From: Acidobacteriota bacterium | Lineage (GTDB): Bacteria > Acidobacteriota > Vicinamibacteria > Vicinamibacterales > JAKQTR01 | Direction of reading: 5' to 3' | Assembly: GCA_026393755.1 (NCBI GenBank) | Contig: JAPKZO010000008.1 | Span: 25,760 to 89,759, forward strand | DNA length: 64,000 nt | Shown here: positions 36,590 through 48,332 of the stretch, piece after piece | How positions within the stretch are numbered: the first letter of the stretch is position 1 | Layout of the letters: every line of letters starts with the position of its first letter | Notes under the pieces: model-generated | Told to the model about the DNA's origin: nothing | What the model saw: the letters and a program-made list of their open reading frames with translations, nothing else | Database searches by the model: none | Position numbers and translations under genes: made by a program

Positions 36590-38629
36590 ATGATCTTATC
36601 GATTCAGAACACGATTCGGACCCGCGTGATCGCCGCCGTCACGGACTTGTACGGCTTGTCGCCAGCCGATCTGCCCTATGTGACGCTGGCGGAAACGCCC
36701 AGCCGCGCGCTTGGCGATCTGGCGGTGCCGCTGGCCTTCGAACTGGCCCGCCGCCTGCGAAAGGCTCCGAAGCTCATCGGCCAGGACATCGCCGCGCGGC
36801 TCGGGGAGATTCCCGGGATCGCGCGAGTGAGCTGCGCGGCCAATGGCTATTTGAACTTCTATTTCGATCGCGTCGCGTACCTGGACGACCGGCTGTCGGG
36901 ACGGGTCTCTGCTGTTGTGACCTCCCAGGGGCCGGCGAAGGCCATCGTCGAGCACACCGCGATCAACCCCAACAAGGCCGCCCATATCGGCCACCTGCGC
37001 AACGCCGCCCTGGGCGACACGTTGGTGCGCGCGCTCAGGTTCCTCGGGAACCCCGTCGAAATTCAGAACTACATCGATGACACGGGCGTGCAGGTCGCCG
37101 ACGTCGTGGTGGGCTTCCGGCACCTCGAGCGGCACACCCTCGCCGCCGTCGAAGCCCTCGCCGATGAACCGCGTTTCGACTACTACTGCTGGGATCTCTA
37201 CGCGCGGGTGACCGAGTGGTACGCTGACGACAAGGAACGGCTCGCCATCCGGGCTCGAACGTTGCACGATCTCGAGCATGGCGACGGCGAGACCGCCGCG
37301 ATTGCCGCCTTCGTCGCCGATCGCATCGTCCGCTGCCATCTCAAGACGATGGCCCGGCTCAATGTTCAGTACGACCTGCTCACGTGGGAAGGCGACATTC
37401 TGCGGCTCCAGTTCTGGAATCGCGCCTTCGAGACGTTGAAGTCTCAGGGCACGGTCTACATGCAGCCCTCGGGCCGGCTGGCGGGATGCTGGGTGATGCG
37501 GATCGAAGACGAGACGCCCGCCGCGGCCGAACCCGATGGCGAATCGGCAGGGGACGCGCCTGACGCGACGCCGATCGACGATGACGATCAGTCCGAGAAG
37601 GTCATCGTGCGATCCAACGGGACCGTGACCTACGTCGGCAAGGACATCGCGTACCAGTTCTGGAAGTTCGGCCTGCTCGGCCGGGACTTCCATTACAGGC
37701 TGTTTGGCGAGGAGGGAAAGGACGGCCCTCTCTGGGCCACCGCATCATCGCCGACACCCGACGAGGCGTTGCGGCCGGCGTTCGGCAACGGGCACACGGT
37801 CTACAACGTGATCGACGTGCGGCAATCCTATCTGCAGAAGCTCCTGAAGCAGGCGCTGGCCGCCGCCGGCCATCCTGGCGAAGCGGAACGCTCCATCCAT
37901 TTCTCGTACGAGATGGTGGCGCTCTCGCATCAGACGGCGCGGCAGCTCGGCTACGAAACCGAAGCGAGCGACGCGACAAAGCCGTTTGTCGAGGTGTCGG
38001 GGCGGAAGGGCCTGGGCGTCAAAGCCGACGACCTGCTCGATACGCTGATCGCGAAGGCCCGGGGCGAAGTCACCAGGCGCAGTCCGGAACTCCCGCCCGA
38101 CGAGCAGCAGCGGACCGCCGAGATGATCGCGGTGGCGGCCGTGCGGTATTTTCTCGTGCGGTTCTCGCGAGGCAAGGTCATCGCCTTCGACATCGACGAG
38201 GCGTTGAGCTTCGAGGGTGAGAGCGGCCCCTACCTGCAGTATGCCGTTGTTCGCGCCAACAATATCTTCCAGAAGCTGAGCGACCGCGACGGCCTGGACG
38301 AGGCACACGTGACGGCGCGATTGCCGACGACCGATCCGGCTGAACTGTCCGACAGTCTGGATGAGCATGGGCTTTGGGCGCTTGTGCTCGAGAGTTCGCG
38401 GCTCGACGATGTGGCGCAGCAGGCCGTGCGCGGCCTCGAGTTCTCGGTGCTGGCCAAGTGGGCGTTTGGACTGGCACAACTGTTCAACGCGTACTATCAT
38501 CGCTATCCCGTCCTGAACGAGGAGCGCGGGGACGCGAAGCTCTGGCGGGCAGCGGGGGTGGCATACTTCCGCAATCAGATGACGCGGGCTCTGGATCTGA
38601 TGGGCATCGAGGTGCCGGCGCGGATGTAG
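36590..38629 (+). CDS. argS: Arginyl-tRNA synthetase, class I
   Basis: It charges tRNA-Arg. The 679-residue protein has an N-terminal additional domain, the HIGH motif (HTAINPNKAAHIGHLRNAALGDTLVRALRFLG) and the ArgRS marker IQNYIDDTGVQVADVV. KMSK is degenerate (VSGRKGLGVKADDLLD), as in many ArgRS. The anticodon-binding region includes SRGKVIAFDIDEALSFEGESGPYLQYAVVRANNI and LFNAYYHRYPVL. An insertion of about 60 residues (QSEKVIVRSNGTVTYVGKDIAYQFWKFGLLG...) with an acidic stretch near 310-330 makes it longer than E. coli ArgS (577). It is followed 14 bp later by the amidotransferase-like gene. Confidence 0.95.
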   Translation: MILSIQNTIRTRVIAAVTDLYGLSPADLPYVTLAETPSRALGDLAVPLAFELARRLRKAPKLIGQDIAARLGEIPGIARVSCAANGYLNFYFDRVAYLDDRLSGRVSAVVTSQGPAKAIVEHTAINPNKAAHIGHLRNAALGDTLVRALRFLGNPVEIQNYIDDTGVQVADVVVGFRHLERHTLAAVEALADEPRFDYYCWDLYARVTEWYADDKERLAIRARTLHDLEHGDGETAAIAAFVADRIVRCHLKTMARLNVQYDLLTWEGDILRLQFWNRAFETLKSQGTVYMQPSGRLAGCWVMRIEDETPAAAEPDGESAGDAPDATPIDDDDQSEKVIVRSNGTVTYVGKDIAYQFWKFGLLGRDFHYRLFGEEGKDGPLWATASSPTPDEALRPAFGNGHTVYNVIDVRQSYLQKLLKQALAAAGHPGEAERSIHFSYEMVALSHQTARQLGYETEASDATKPFVEVSGRKGLGVKADDLLDTLIAKARGEVTRRSPELPPDEQQRTAEMIAVAAVRYFLVRFSRGKVIAFDIDEALSFEGESGPYLQYAVVRANNIFQKLSDRDGLDEAHVTARLPTTDPAELSDSLDEHGLWALVLESSRLDDVAQQAVRGLEFSVLAKWAFGLAQLFNAYYHRYPVLNEERGDAKLWRAAGVAYFRNQMTRALDLMGIEVPARM

Positions 38630-38643
38630 GGAGAAGATGAATC

Positions 38644-39327
38644 ATGCAGCCATTGATTGCGATCGCCCCTTGCCGAACGCTTCCCGACTACCAGGAGTCC
38701 ATCAAACGGGCTGGTGGCGAGCCCCGCGTGCTCGATCCGGCGACAGATCGCGCCGCTGATGTCGTCAAGTGGTGCCGCGGCCTGTTGCTGACAGGCGGCG
38801 TGGACGTCGATCCGGCTCGGTACGGCGAGCCTCGACATCCGTCCGTCTCCGACATCGACACCGCCCGTGATGAGTACGAGATCGACCTGATCACCAAGGC
38901 CATCGCGGCCGACGTGCCGGTCCTGGCGATCTGCCGAGGGATGCAGGTGATGAACGTCGCGTGCGGGGGCACGCTCGTGCAAGACATCCCGTCGGAGGTG
39001 TTCGGCGCGCTGGAGCACGCGATCAAGACGCCGCTGTTCGGCCTCGCCCACGAAGTGTGGGTGGTGCGCGGCAGCGTCCTGTGGACGTTGATGCACGACG
39101 AACTGAAGGATGGCGAGGCGCTCGACGTCAACAGCCGGCATCACCAGAGCGTCAAGCGCGTGGCCGTGGGGTTCGATTTGTCGGCAAACTCGCCTGATGG
39201 CGTCATCGAGGGCATGGAGCGCAGGGGCGCGAAGTTCTGCGTGGGTGTACAGTGGCACCCCGAAAACTTCTGGCGCACCGGCGAGTTCAGACCGCTGTTC
39301 GACGGATTCATCGCCGCCGCGCAGTGA
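38644..39327 (+). CDS. Class I glutamine amidotransferase-like hydrolase (peptidase C26, PuuD-like)
   Basis: The family hydrolyses gamma-glutamyl bonds, for example gamma-glutamyl-GABA. The 227-residue protein has GLLLTGGVDVDPARYG, the nucleophile elbow AICRGMQVMNVACGGTLVQDIP with the catalytic Cys, VNSRHHQSVKRV, and the catalytic His-Glu in GVQWHPENFW. Only the amidotransferase domain is present, with no synthase part. GGGAGAAG precedes the ATG. No other putrescine-pathway genes are nearby, so the substrate is open. Confidence 0.85.
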   Translation: MQPLIAIAPCRTLPDYQESIKRAGGEPRVLDPATDRAADVVKWCRGLLLTGGVDVDPARYGEPRHPSVSDIDTARDEYEIDLITKAIAADVPVLAICRGMQVMNVACGGTLVQDIPSEVFGALEHAIKTPLFGLAHEVWVVRGSVLWTLMHDELKDGEALDVNSRHHQSVKRVAVGFDLSANSPDGVIEGMERRGAKFCVGVQWHPENFWRTGEFRPLFDGFIAAAQ

Positions 39328-39331
39328 GCCG

Positions 39332-39366
39332 GTAATCACTCCCCGAGTGATTACTACCGGAGTGAT
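39332..39366. repeat. Palindrome GTAATCACTC-CCC-GAGTGATTAC plus a GGAGTGAT half-site
   Basis: Two perfect 10-bp arms (39332-39341, 39345-39354) enclose CCC, and a further GGAGTGAT follows at 39359-39366. The core is the same ATCACTCC/GGAGTGAT motif as upstream of clpC (4527-4598). Here it lies in the 55-bp gap between two convergent genes, so an operator is less likely; a terminator hairpin (no T-run) or a dispersed repeat fits better. Confidence 0.6.
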
Positions 39367-39382
39367 GTAGGGGCGCTGCCGC

Positions 39383-40681
39383 TCAGTGGCGAGCCAGTAC
39401 GGCGAGCACTTCGACGTGGGCCGTCGTCGGGAACAGGTCGAAACCTCGAATCGCGTCCAGTTGGTAGCCCGCGTCCACGAATCGGCGCAGGTCCCGTGCA
39501 AAGGTCGCCACATCACACGACACGACCACCACGCGATCGGCGCCGAGCGCGAGCGCCCCGGCCATCGCCTCGCGTGACATCCCGGTGCGCGGCGGATCGA
39601 GAATGAGCGTGCCCGGGCGTGTCTGCCGCCTCTCTTCGAGGAAACGCTCGACCGCGGTGTGACGCACGACGATGGAACGGCTGTAGGGCTGCGCGTTGAC
39701 CTTCAGGTCGTCCGCTGAGGCCGGATGTCCTTCAACCGCGGTGACCTCGTGGCGCCCCGTCGCCGCCAGGCACACGCCGAACAGGCCAACACCGGCGTAA
39801 AGGTCGACCACCGGGCCGGGCTGGCAGGCAGTCATGACGGCCGCAACCAGATCGTCCAGTAAGAACCGGTTGCCCTGGAAGAACGCCCGCACATGCCGGC
39901 GGAGCCGGACCGGTGTGACGGTGGCGCCGGGAATCTGAACATCGTCCTCGACAAACGGGCTGCCGCAGACCCGGCGATCCTCAAGCATCGCCGGGTGAGA
40001 CCATGACAGGCCGGTGACGCCGGGCGCGGGCCCGAGCTCCCCTGGGAAACCAAGCCGCGCGTCAGGCGCCAGATCGATGTGCACGGCGCGCCTGTCGCCG
40101 CTGCGGTTCTCAGAGACATCGAGGTCGGCGTTCCCGGTCAATCCGGCCTCGCTGATCATGCCGGCCAGCGCGTCAAGCGCCAGCGCCGTCTCGGGAAGCA
40201 GTTGCCCGGATTCCCGAACGTCGCAGATGCGATGCGTGTGCTCCAGAAAGAACCCGATGCGCCCGTCGCGCACGTGCACGCGGGCCCGCATGCGGTAGCC
40301 GCACTCGGGAGAGGGCGTCACGCCGATCAGGCCGGGCGGCTCCATCCGCGCAAGCCGCTTGAGCGCGTCGCGGATGATCTCGCCCTTCAGGCGCGTCTGC
40401 TCCGAATACTCGATGTGCGCGTAGACGCTTCCCCCGCAGCCCGGATTGCCGATTGGCGTTCGTCGAGCGGAATGCGGCTCGAGGACGTCTTCGACCACGG
40501 CATACGCCAGCGATCGCTCCACGCGCTCGATGCGCGCCCGGGCGGTCTCGCCAGGGATGGCGCCAGCCACCAGCAGCACCATGCCGTCGTGACGCGCAAT
40601 CATGCGGCCGCCGGCTGCCGGCTTTTCCGGCGTGAGTGTCACAATATCTCCGGCCTGAAGTCTCTCAGCCACGTCAGTCAA
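39383..40681 (-). CDS. rlmD: 23S rRNA (uracil-5-)-methyltransferase RlmD/RumA-type
   Basis: This SAM-dependent RNA m5U methyltransferase has 432 residues: an N-terminal TRAM domain (about 8-60) and a central region with a cysteine-containing segment (GNPGCGGSVYAHIEYSEQ). The catalytic domain has VRAFFQGNRFLLDDLV, VDLYAGVGLFGVCLA, DPPRTGMS, the nucleophile region VVVSCDVATFARDLRRF and DLFPTTAHVEVLAVL. The exact target (U1939, U747 or a tRNA) cannot be told. A full four-Cys Fe-S motif as in RumA is not obvious; I see one strong Cys in GNPGCGG and another near HRICDV. It overlaps the preceding gene by 8 bp. Confidence 0.9.
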   Translation of the reverse strand: MTDVAERLQAGDIVTLTPEKPAAGGRMIARHDGMVLLVAGAIPGETARARIERVERSLAYAVVEDVLEPHSARRTPIGNPGCGGSVYAHIEYSEQTRLKGEIIRDALKRLARMEPPGLIGVTPSPECGYRMRARVHVRDGRIGFFLEHTHRICDVRESGQLLPETALALDALAGMISEAGLTGNADLDVSENRSGDRRAVHIDLAPDARLGFPGELGPAPGVTGLSWSHPAMLEDRRVCGSPFVEDDVQIPGATVTPVRLRRHVRAFFQGNRFLLDDLVAAVMTACQPGPVVDLYAGVGLFGVCLAATGRHEVTAVEGHPASADDLKVNAQPYSRSIVVRHTAVERFLEERRQTRPGTLILDPPRTGMSREAMAGALALGADRVVVVSCDVATFARDLRRFVDAGYQLDAIRGFDLFPTTAHVEVLAVLARH

Positions 40682-41393
40682 TCGTGAGCACAGGCAGCGC
40701 GAGGCGTTCGCGGACGATCCGTTCGACGCAGCGCTGATGCGCCGCCCCGTAGGCTTCGGAGGTCATGCGGCTGCGAAACGGTTCAAGCTCGCCATCGGCC
40801 TCCCGCGCGACGTCGGCGGCGATCGTGTCACCAATGGTTGCGCGCGCGACGTCGATCAGTCTGGCGTCGAGTGCCGCCAGTTCCGCCACGACGGCATCGC
40901 GAGCCGAGCCTCTGGCATGGCGCGCTGACGGGTGGAGTGCGTCCAGCCGACCGACGACGTCGTCGAGCGCGGCGTCCCAATCCGACCAGGGGGACGGGCC
41001 GGTTCGAAGCGCCGTCAGCCGAACGATCACGCGATCAATGTGTGTCGAGAGGGCCTGCCGGCGTCGCGGCGCTGCCTCCAGATCGACTTCGCCTTCCTCG
41101 CCGCCCTCGCCGACGACCGTGGCCCGCACACCAACGGCTCGTCGCCACGCGTCAAACGCGTCGAGGACGTCGGCTTCGCAGAACTCGATCCGGACGGGAC
41201 GCCGCCGCGGTCCCTTGGCGTTGACGCGCTCGAGGTGGCGGTCGATGCCCTGAAAGGCAACCTTGAGCGGCACACCCATCGCGGCCCATCCGCGCACGGT
41301 GTCGAAGGCCGGACCGGAGATGCGCACCAGATGGCCTTCGTTGCGGCGACAGAGATGAGCTTCGAGCTCCCGGCAATATTCATCGACATCCAT
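40674..41393 (-). CDS. Protein of unknown function
   Basis: The protein has 239 residues from ATG 41393 (MDVDEYCRELEAHLCRRNEGHLVRISGPAFDTVRGWAAMGVPLKVAFQGIDRHLERVNAKG). A longer frame upstream is rejected because it reads through a palindrome and a 7-bp repeat array. Residues 1-95 look like a compact conserved domain. The rest is helical and acidic/arginine-rich, ending RERLALPVLTID. There is no signal peptide or membrane helix. It overlaps rlmD and lies downstream of coaX in the valS-nadC-birA-coaX series. I do not recognise a family. Confidence 0.72.
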   Translation of the reverse strand: MDVDEYCRELEAHLCRRNEGHLVRISGPAFDTVRGWAAMGVPLKVAFQGIDRHLERVNAKGPRRRPVRIEFCEADVLDAFDAWRRAVGVRATVVGEGGEEGEVDLEAAPRRRQALSTHIDRVIVRLTALRTGPSPWSDWDAALDDVVGRLDALHPSARHARGSARDAVVAELAALDARLIDVARATIGDTIAADVAREADGELEPFRSRMTSEAYGAAHQRCVERIVRERLALPVLTID

Positions 41394-41435
41394 TGGATCG
41401 CCCGCCAAGCCTCGGTCGTCTGTCGTTTCTCGCCC

Positions 41436-41455
41436 GGGCACGGCATGCCGTGCCC
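41436..41455. repeat. 20-bp perfect palindrome (GGGCACGGCATGCCGTGCCC)
   Basis: It is a fully self-complementary 20-mer in the gap between coaX and the unknown gene. A one-base-pair variant occurs at 61725-61744. Both are followed within about 15 bp by a 7-bp repeat array in the same orientation, which suggests a composite dispersed element. Confidence 0.7.
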
Positions 41456-41464
41456 CCGACGCCT

Positions 41465-41502
41465 TTATTCTGACTTCTTCTTGCTTCTCACTTCTTTCTG
41501 AT
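41465..41502. repeat. Degenerate 7-bp tandem repeat array
   Basis: Plus-strand units TTCTGAC-TTCTTCT, TGCTTCT-CACTTCT and TTCTGAT follow each other from 41468 at a 7-bp period in the coaX downstream gap. Composition and unit style match the arrays at 19701, 48333 and 61751. Confidence 0.7.
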
Positions 41503-41509
41503 TCGCGTC

Positions 41510-42286
41510 CTACTGATTTCGTTCCCACACCATTCGCAGCCCGGTGAGCGTGAGATCCCGATCGACTGCCTCAATCGCAGCGGTTTCCGGAGCGATGACG
41601 TCGGCCAGGCCCCCAGTGGCCAGACAGAAGGCCTTCCCGCCGATCTCCGCGCGTATCCGGTGCACGAGCCCTTCGACCATGCCGACATATCCGAAGAACA
41701 ACCCCGACTGCATCGACGTCACGGTGGTCTTTCCCACCACCTGCCGGGGTTTGCGCACATCAATGCGTGGCAGTCTCGCCGCCCGCTGGAAGAGGGCGTC
41801 GGCGGATATCTGGATGCCGGGACAGATGACGCCGCCCAGATACTCGCCGGCGGTGGACACGGTGTCAAACGTCGTCGCCGTCCCGAAGTCCACGACGATC
41901 AGCGGGATTCTGCGTGACCGGCCGTACATCTCGTACGCCGCGATGCTGTTGACGATGCGGTCGGCTCCGACTTCGGCCGGATTGTCGTACAACACCGGCA
42001 TGCCGGTGCTGACGCCAGGCTCGAGATTGAGCGGCCGCATGCCGAGATAGCGCTCGGACATCTCGATCACGCTGGCCGTCAGCGGCGGCACGACCGACGC
42101 CATCACGACGCCGTCGACGGCCGCGGGCCTGATCCCGGCCCGCTCGAGCAGCTCGCTCACCAGCAACCCCATCTCGTCGGCCGTCCGCTCGCGCATCGTG
42201 GCGAGCCGCCAGCTGTGTCCAAGCGTCTGGCCCTCGAACACGCCGAGCACGATGTTGGTGTTTCCGATGTCAATCGCCAGCAACAT
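41510..42286 (-). CDS. coaX: Type III pantothenate kinase
   Basis: It phosphorylates pantothenate, the first step of CoA synthesis, and is feedback-insensitive. The 258-residue protein has MLLAIDIGNTNIVLGVFEG, VVMASVVPPLT, NPAEVGADRIVNSIAAYEMYG, VVDFGTATTFDTVSTAGEYLGGVICPGIQIS and LATGGLADVIAPE, the complete CoaX signature set. It lies 9 bp downstream of birA; the birA-coaX pair is common in many phyla. The many CoA-dependent genes in the window are consistent but not specifically linked. Confidence 0.96.
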   Translation of the reverse strand: MLLAIDIGNTNIVLGVFEGQTLGHSWRLATMRERTADEMGLLVSELLERAGIRPAAVDGVVMASVVPPLTASVIEMSERYLGMRPLNLEPGVSTGMPVLYDNPAEVGADRIVNSIAAYEMYGRSRRIPLIVVDFGTATTFDTVSTAGEYLGGVICPGIQISADALFQRAARLPRIDVRKPRQVVGKTTVTSMQSGLFFGYVGMVEGLVHRIRAEIGGKAFCLATGGLADVIAPETAAIEAVDRDLTLTGLRMVWERNQ

Positions 42287-42295
42287 ACAGCACTC

Positions 42296-43129
42296 CTATA
42301 ACCAGGTGATCTCGCCGGCGGTGGCCCGCTCGATCGTGCCCGCCACGTTGATGAGCAGCGCGCCGCCGTCGTCGACTCCCGCTGTCAGGCCACGCCGCAC
42401 GCCCTCACCGGTCTGCCATTCCACCGGCGAGCCGTCGGCCGACGGAGCCAGCTGACGCCACCGATCGATGACCGCGGAGGTTCTGTTCCCGGCCATCGCC
42501 GCGCGAACTCGTGACAGCTGGACAAGCGATCTCGCCAGCAGCGCTCCCCGATCGATCTGTCGTCCGAGCTCGGCTTCGATCGACGTCGCCCGCGCCGCGA
42601 TGTCTGGCGGGTAGGCGGCAGCCCGGAGGTTGATGCCGAACCCGAGCACGATGTACTCGAGCGAGGTGCCCTGCGCCGCTCCTTCCGCAAGAATGCCCGC
42701 CAGTTTCCGCCCGGCCACCATCAGATCGTTGGGCCATTTGATCTCGGCCACAAGACCGGTCGCCTCGCGAATCGCGTCGGCCAGGGCCACCCCCGCCATC
42801 AGCGTGAGCAGCGACGAGCGGGGCCCCGCCGTCGTCGGACGATCCGGACGAACGATGGCGGAGACGTAGAGCCCGGCCCCCGGGGGCGAGCACCAGGTCC
42901 GGCCGTGCCGGCCGCGGCCGGCGATCTGCGTCTCCGCCACGACGGTGGTGCCTTCGCCAGCTCCTGCCTCCGCCAATCGGGCTGCGACGTCGTTGGTTGA
43001 CGTCACCTCGGGCACGTAGACGATCGGCGAACCGAACCGGCCCCGTTCGGATCGTGACCACGCCAGCGCCTCCGCGATGTCGTGTGGCAGATCGGCGGCG
43101 TGAGCCGGATCAACGGGATCGAAGTTCAA
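42296..43129 (-). CDS. birA: Biotin--[acetyl-CoA-carboxylase] ligase, HTH-less BirA
   Basis: It attaches biotin to carboxylase carrier proteins. The 277-residue protein has VTSTNDVAARLAEAG, the biotinyl-AMP loop GRGRHGRTWCSPPGAGLYVSAIVRP, EIKWPNDLMVAGRKLAGIL and GFGINLRAAAYPPDIAARATSI. A small C-terminal SH3-like domain (GEGVRRGLTAGVDDGGALLIN) completes it. No N-terminal winged helix is present, so it is a ligase only and not a biotin-operon repressor. It overlaps the end of nadC by 20 bp. Confidence 0.93.
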   Translation of the reverse strand: MNFDPVDPAHAADLPHDIAEALAWSRSERGRFGSPIVYVPEVTSTNDVAARLAEAGAGEGTTVVAETQIAGRGRHGRTWCSPPGAGLYVSAIVRPDRPTTAGPRSSLLTLMAGVALADAIREATGLVAEIKWPNDLMVAGRKLAGILAEGAAQGTSLEYIVLGFGINLRAAAYPPDIAARATSIEAELGRQIDRGALLARSLVQLSRVRAAMAGNRTSAVIDRWRQLAPSADGSPVEWQTGEGVRRGLTAGVDDGGALLINVAGTIERATAGEITWL

Positions 43130-43951
43130 AGGTCATGTCTGCGGCTGGAGCCGAATCGATCAGCGCGCCGATCGAGACGAAGTCCGCCCCGTCGGATGCC
43201 AGCTCTGCGACCCGCTCCAGTGAAATCTGGCCAGACACCTCGATGCGGGCTCGTCCGCGACACTGCTGCATGACGTGCCGGAGCTCCTCGCTCGATGCCC
43301 CCGTGAACAGCAGCACCGCCGCACCGGCCGCCAGGGCCTCGGCGGCCTGGGCCGACGTCGACACTTCGACCTGCACCGGTGTGTCTGGACCGGACGCCCG
43401 CGCGCGCTTGACGGCCGCGTCGATGCCGCCGGCGAACCGAATATGGCTGGCCTTGAGAATCAGCCCCTCGTCGAGCGCCAGCCGGCCGTTCTCGCCTCCA
43501 CCCACCCGTACCGCGTACTTCTGAAGCGGCCGCAGGAGCGGCAGGGTCTTCCGCGTGTCGGCGATCACCACGCGGCCGCCCGCGGCGTCCACGAACCGCC
43601 GCGTCAACGTGGCGACGCCCGACAGGTGCCGGACGATGTTCAGCGCGGTCCGCTCAGCCGTCAGCATCGGCGCCGCCAGTCCGTTGAGAATCATGATCCG
43701 ATCCCCTGGCTGGCACCACTCGCCGTCCGGCCGGCGCGAGACCACGGCGACGGCGGGGTCCAGCTGGCGGAAGACCTCGAGCGCGACCTCGATGCCGGCC
43801 AGTACGGCGGGCGAGCGCGTCAGCAGCACGCCTTCGGCGAACGCGTCGGGAGGGATGATGGCCTGCACGGTCGCATCGCCCCAACCCAAGTCTTCGGCGA
43901 GGCTTCGCCGGACGAAGTCACGGTACAGAGCGATCTCGATCGGTTCAATCA

Positions 43952-43955
<4 letters not shown>
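43110..43955 (-). CDS. nadC: Nicotinate-nucleotide pyrophosphorylase (carboxylating)
   Basis: It makes nicotinate mononucleotide from quinolinate and PRPP in NAD synthesis. The 281-residue protein has [90 protein letters not shown] and [14 protein letters not shown], as in QPRTase. Length is normal. It starts within the valS stop (4-bp overlap) and overlaps birA, so valS-nadC-birA is one transcription unit. nadA and nadB are not in the window. Confidence 0.95.
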
Positions 43956-46594
<2,639 letters not shown>

Positions 46595-46678
46595 CAGGTT
46601 CCCTGGAGATTCGTAAAGGGTACAGCGTACCCGCACAGCCGCCCGCCTATCAAGCGACGACTCCGGCTTCTCGCAGCC

Positions 46679-47776
46679 CTACTTGATGGTGGCTTTGACC
46701 CGGTCGATCTCTTCGCGAACCAGCTTCTCGGCGATGCGGGAGACGATGTCGGTCACCGTGTCGCGGACGACGCGGTCCGACATCCGATCGAGCACCTCGC
46801 TCGTGACGCGGCCGACCAGCATGTGAACGTCTTCGGGTGAGAGCGGGGAGACCGATTTGGCTGTTGCGTCGTGTCCCGGGATCGCCTGGCCGTGTTCGGC
46901 CGCCAGCAGCGCAGAGAAGGCCTGGGCGATGGCGGGAGCGTGAGCAACCGGCCGGGACTCGGTTCCAGCCGCCAGAGGCTGTTCGACCGATGTCGATAAC
47001 CACTGCGGCTCCTCGAACGCCCCGGCGCTATGACCCGACGGCACCGGCGGCAGGCCCTGTCTCCCGGACCTGTGCGGCGCCTGCTGCAGCGTGGCGAACG
47101 CGGCATCGAGCTTCTCGAAGTAGTCGTCGAGCTCCGCTGCCGGGGAGGCTGGGGGAGAAGCGGGCACGCCAGCGGGATTCGGCTGGCCGGTTCCGTCGGA
47201 TGGGGAGCGGCCTTCCTGGGGGGCTTGCGGCAGCGACTCGAACGGATTGGGACGCACCCCGGACGCGGCGAGATTCGGCGCGGGCGCCGTCGCCTCGAAG
47301 GCCTCGACGGGAGGCGCGTCGAGCACGGGCTCAACCGAGAGAGCGGGTACCGGCGCCAGCAGAGGATCGACTCTCGCAGGAGAAGAGATCGACGCGGGCG
47401 GCGACGGGGCAGACTCGAGCAGTTCGTTCACGCGCGTAATCACGATCTGGGGCTCGAACGGCTTTGCCAGCACGCCAGCGCATCCGACCGCCTGCGCCCG
47501 CTGTTCGTCGATTGGTTCGAATGCACCGGTCAGCAGAAGCACCGGGATATGAGAGAGATGTGGCGTGTTCTTGACGTAGGCCGCGACCTCGTAGCCATCC
47601 TTTTCGGGCATACCCACGTCGGCCAGCACGATATCCGGGCGGTCGGCCTCGATGCGGCGGATCGCTTCGCGTCCATCGCCGACCGCGATCACCTCGATGT
47701 CTTCGTCGGCGAAGGTCAGCTCGATGACGCGCTGGATGGTGACGCTGTCGTCGGCCAGCAAAAGCCTGTACGGCAT
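46679..47776 (-). CDS. Response regulator with long linker and C-terminal helical motif
   Basis: The protein has 365 residues. Residues 1-120 are a CheY-like receiver: LLLADDSVTIQRVIELTF, phospho-acceptor Asp53 in DIVLADVGMPEKDGYEV, VLLLTGAF and conserved Lys in GVLAKPFEP. A Pro/Ala-rich linker of about 175 residues follows. The last 65 residues are a strong amphipathic helix (SPEDVHMLVGRVTSEVLDRMSDRVVRDTVTDIVSRIAEKLVREEIDRVKATIK). That end resembles the C-terminal oligomerisation helix found on some PopZ/DUF2497-like and myxobacterial receiver proteins. There is no DNA-binding or enzymatic output domain, and no sensor kinase nearby. Confidence 0.82.
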   Translation of the reverse strand: MPYRLLLADDSVTIQRVIELTFADEDIEVIAVGDGREAIRRIEADRPDIVLADVGMPEKDGYEVAAYVKNTPHLSHIPVLLLTGAFEPIDEQRAQAVGCAGVLAKPFEPQIVITRVNELLESAPSPPASISSPARVDPLLAPVPALSVEPVLDAPPVEAFEATAPAPNLAASGVRPNPFESLPQAPQEGRSPSDGTGQPNPAGVPASPPASPAAELDDYFEKLDAAFATLQQAPHRSGRQGLPPVPSGHSAGAFEEPQWLSTSVEQPLAAGTESRPVAHAPAIAQAFSALLAAEHGQAIPGHDATAKSVSPLSPEDVHMLVGRVTSEVLDRMSDRVVRDTVTDIVSRIAEKLVREEIDRVKATIK

Positions 47777-47917
47777 AGCTCCAAGTAACTGAACAGAAAC
47801 GTGTTAGCGCCAGCCCGGCGTACCCCGGGACAGCGTAGTCCCAGGCTGCTCGAGAGTCAAGCCGCCGCTACGACTTATCGGAACATCCGCGACCGCCGAT
47901 TAGTCTGACTTCGAGAT

Positions 47918-48325
47918 TCACGCGGTCTCCGCTCTGGAGCGGACGTGACTGGTGATGTAGTCGATGATTTCCCGCATCGACGTGCCGGGCCGGAAGACCC
48001 CGTGGATGCCGACTTCGGCGAGCCGCGCCACATCAAGATCGGGGATGATGCCGCCGACCACGACGATGACGTCGTCGAGACCCTGTTCCTTGAGCAGGCG
48101 CATGACCTCCGGACAGATATGGTTGTGCGCCCCTGAGAGAATCGACAAACCGATGACGTCGGCGTCTTCCTGTATGGCGGCGCTGACAATCTGGAGAGGC
48201 GTCTGCCGGAGCCCGGTGTAGATCACTTCCATCCCGGCGTCGCGCAGCGCTCGCGCGATGACCTTCGCGCCGCGGTCATGTCCGTCGAGCCCGGGTTTTG
48301 CGATCACCACTCTAATCTTTGACAT
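47918..48325 (-). CDS. Methylmalonyl-CoA mutase small subunit, B12-binding
   Basis: The protein has 135 residues and is the cobalamin-binding domain alone. DXHXXG occurs as [27 protein letters not shown], followed by [10 protein letters not shown] and [15 protein letters not shown], the standard base-off/His-on B12 site with His as the lower ligand. Together with the large subunit gene 57 bp upstream it makes a two-subunit mutase of the archaeal and acidobacterial type rather than the single-chain or IcmF form. It converts (R)-methylmalonyl-CoA to succinyl-CoA. Confidence 0.93.
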   Translation of the reverse strand: MSKIRVVIAKPGLDGHDRGAKVIARALRDAGMEVIYTGLRQTPLQIVSAAIQEDADVIGLSILSGAHNHICPEVMRLLKEQGLDDVIVVVGGIIPDLDVARLAEVGIHGVFRPGTSMREIIDYITSHVRSRAETA

Positions 48326-48332
48326 AGGTGCC

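Noticed and set aside
36590..38629. ArgS without a canonical KMSKS as a damaged enzyme
   Set aside because: Many ArgRS have a degenerate KMSK; the HIGH motif and the rest are intact.
41394..41528. Longer N-terminus for the unknown gene upstream of rlmD
   Set aside because: It would read through a perfect palindrome and a 7-bp repeat array and overlap the end of coaX.
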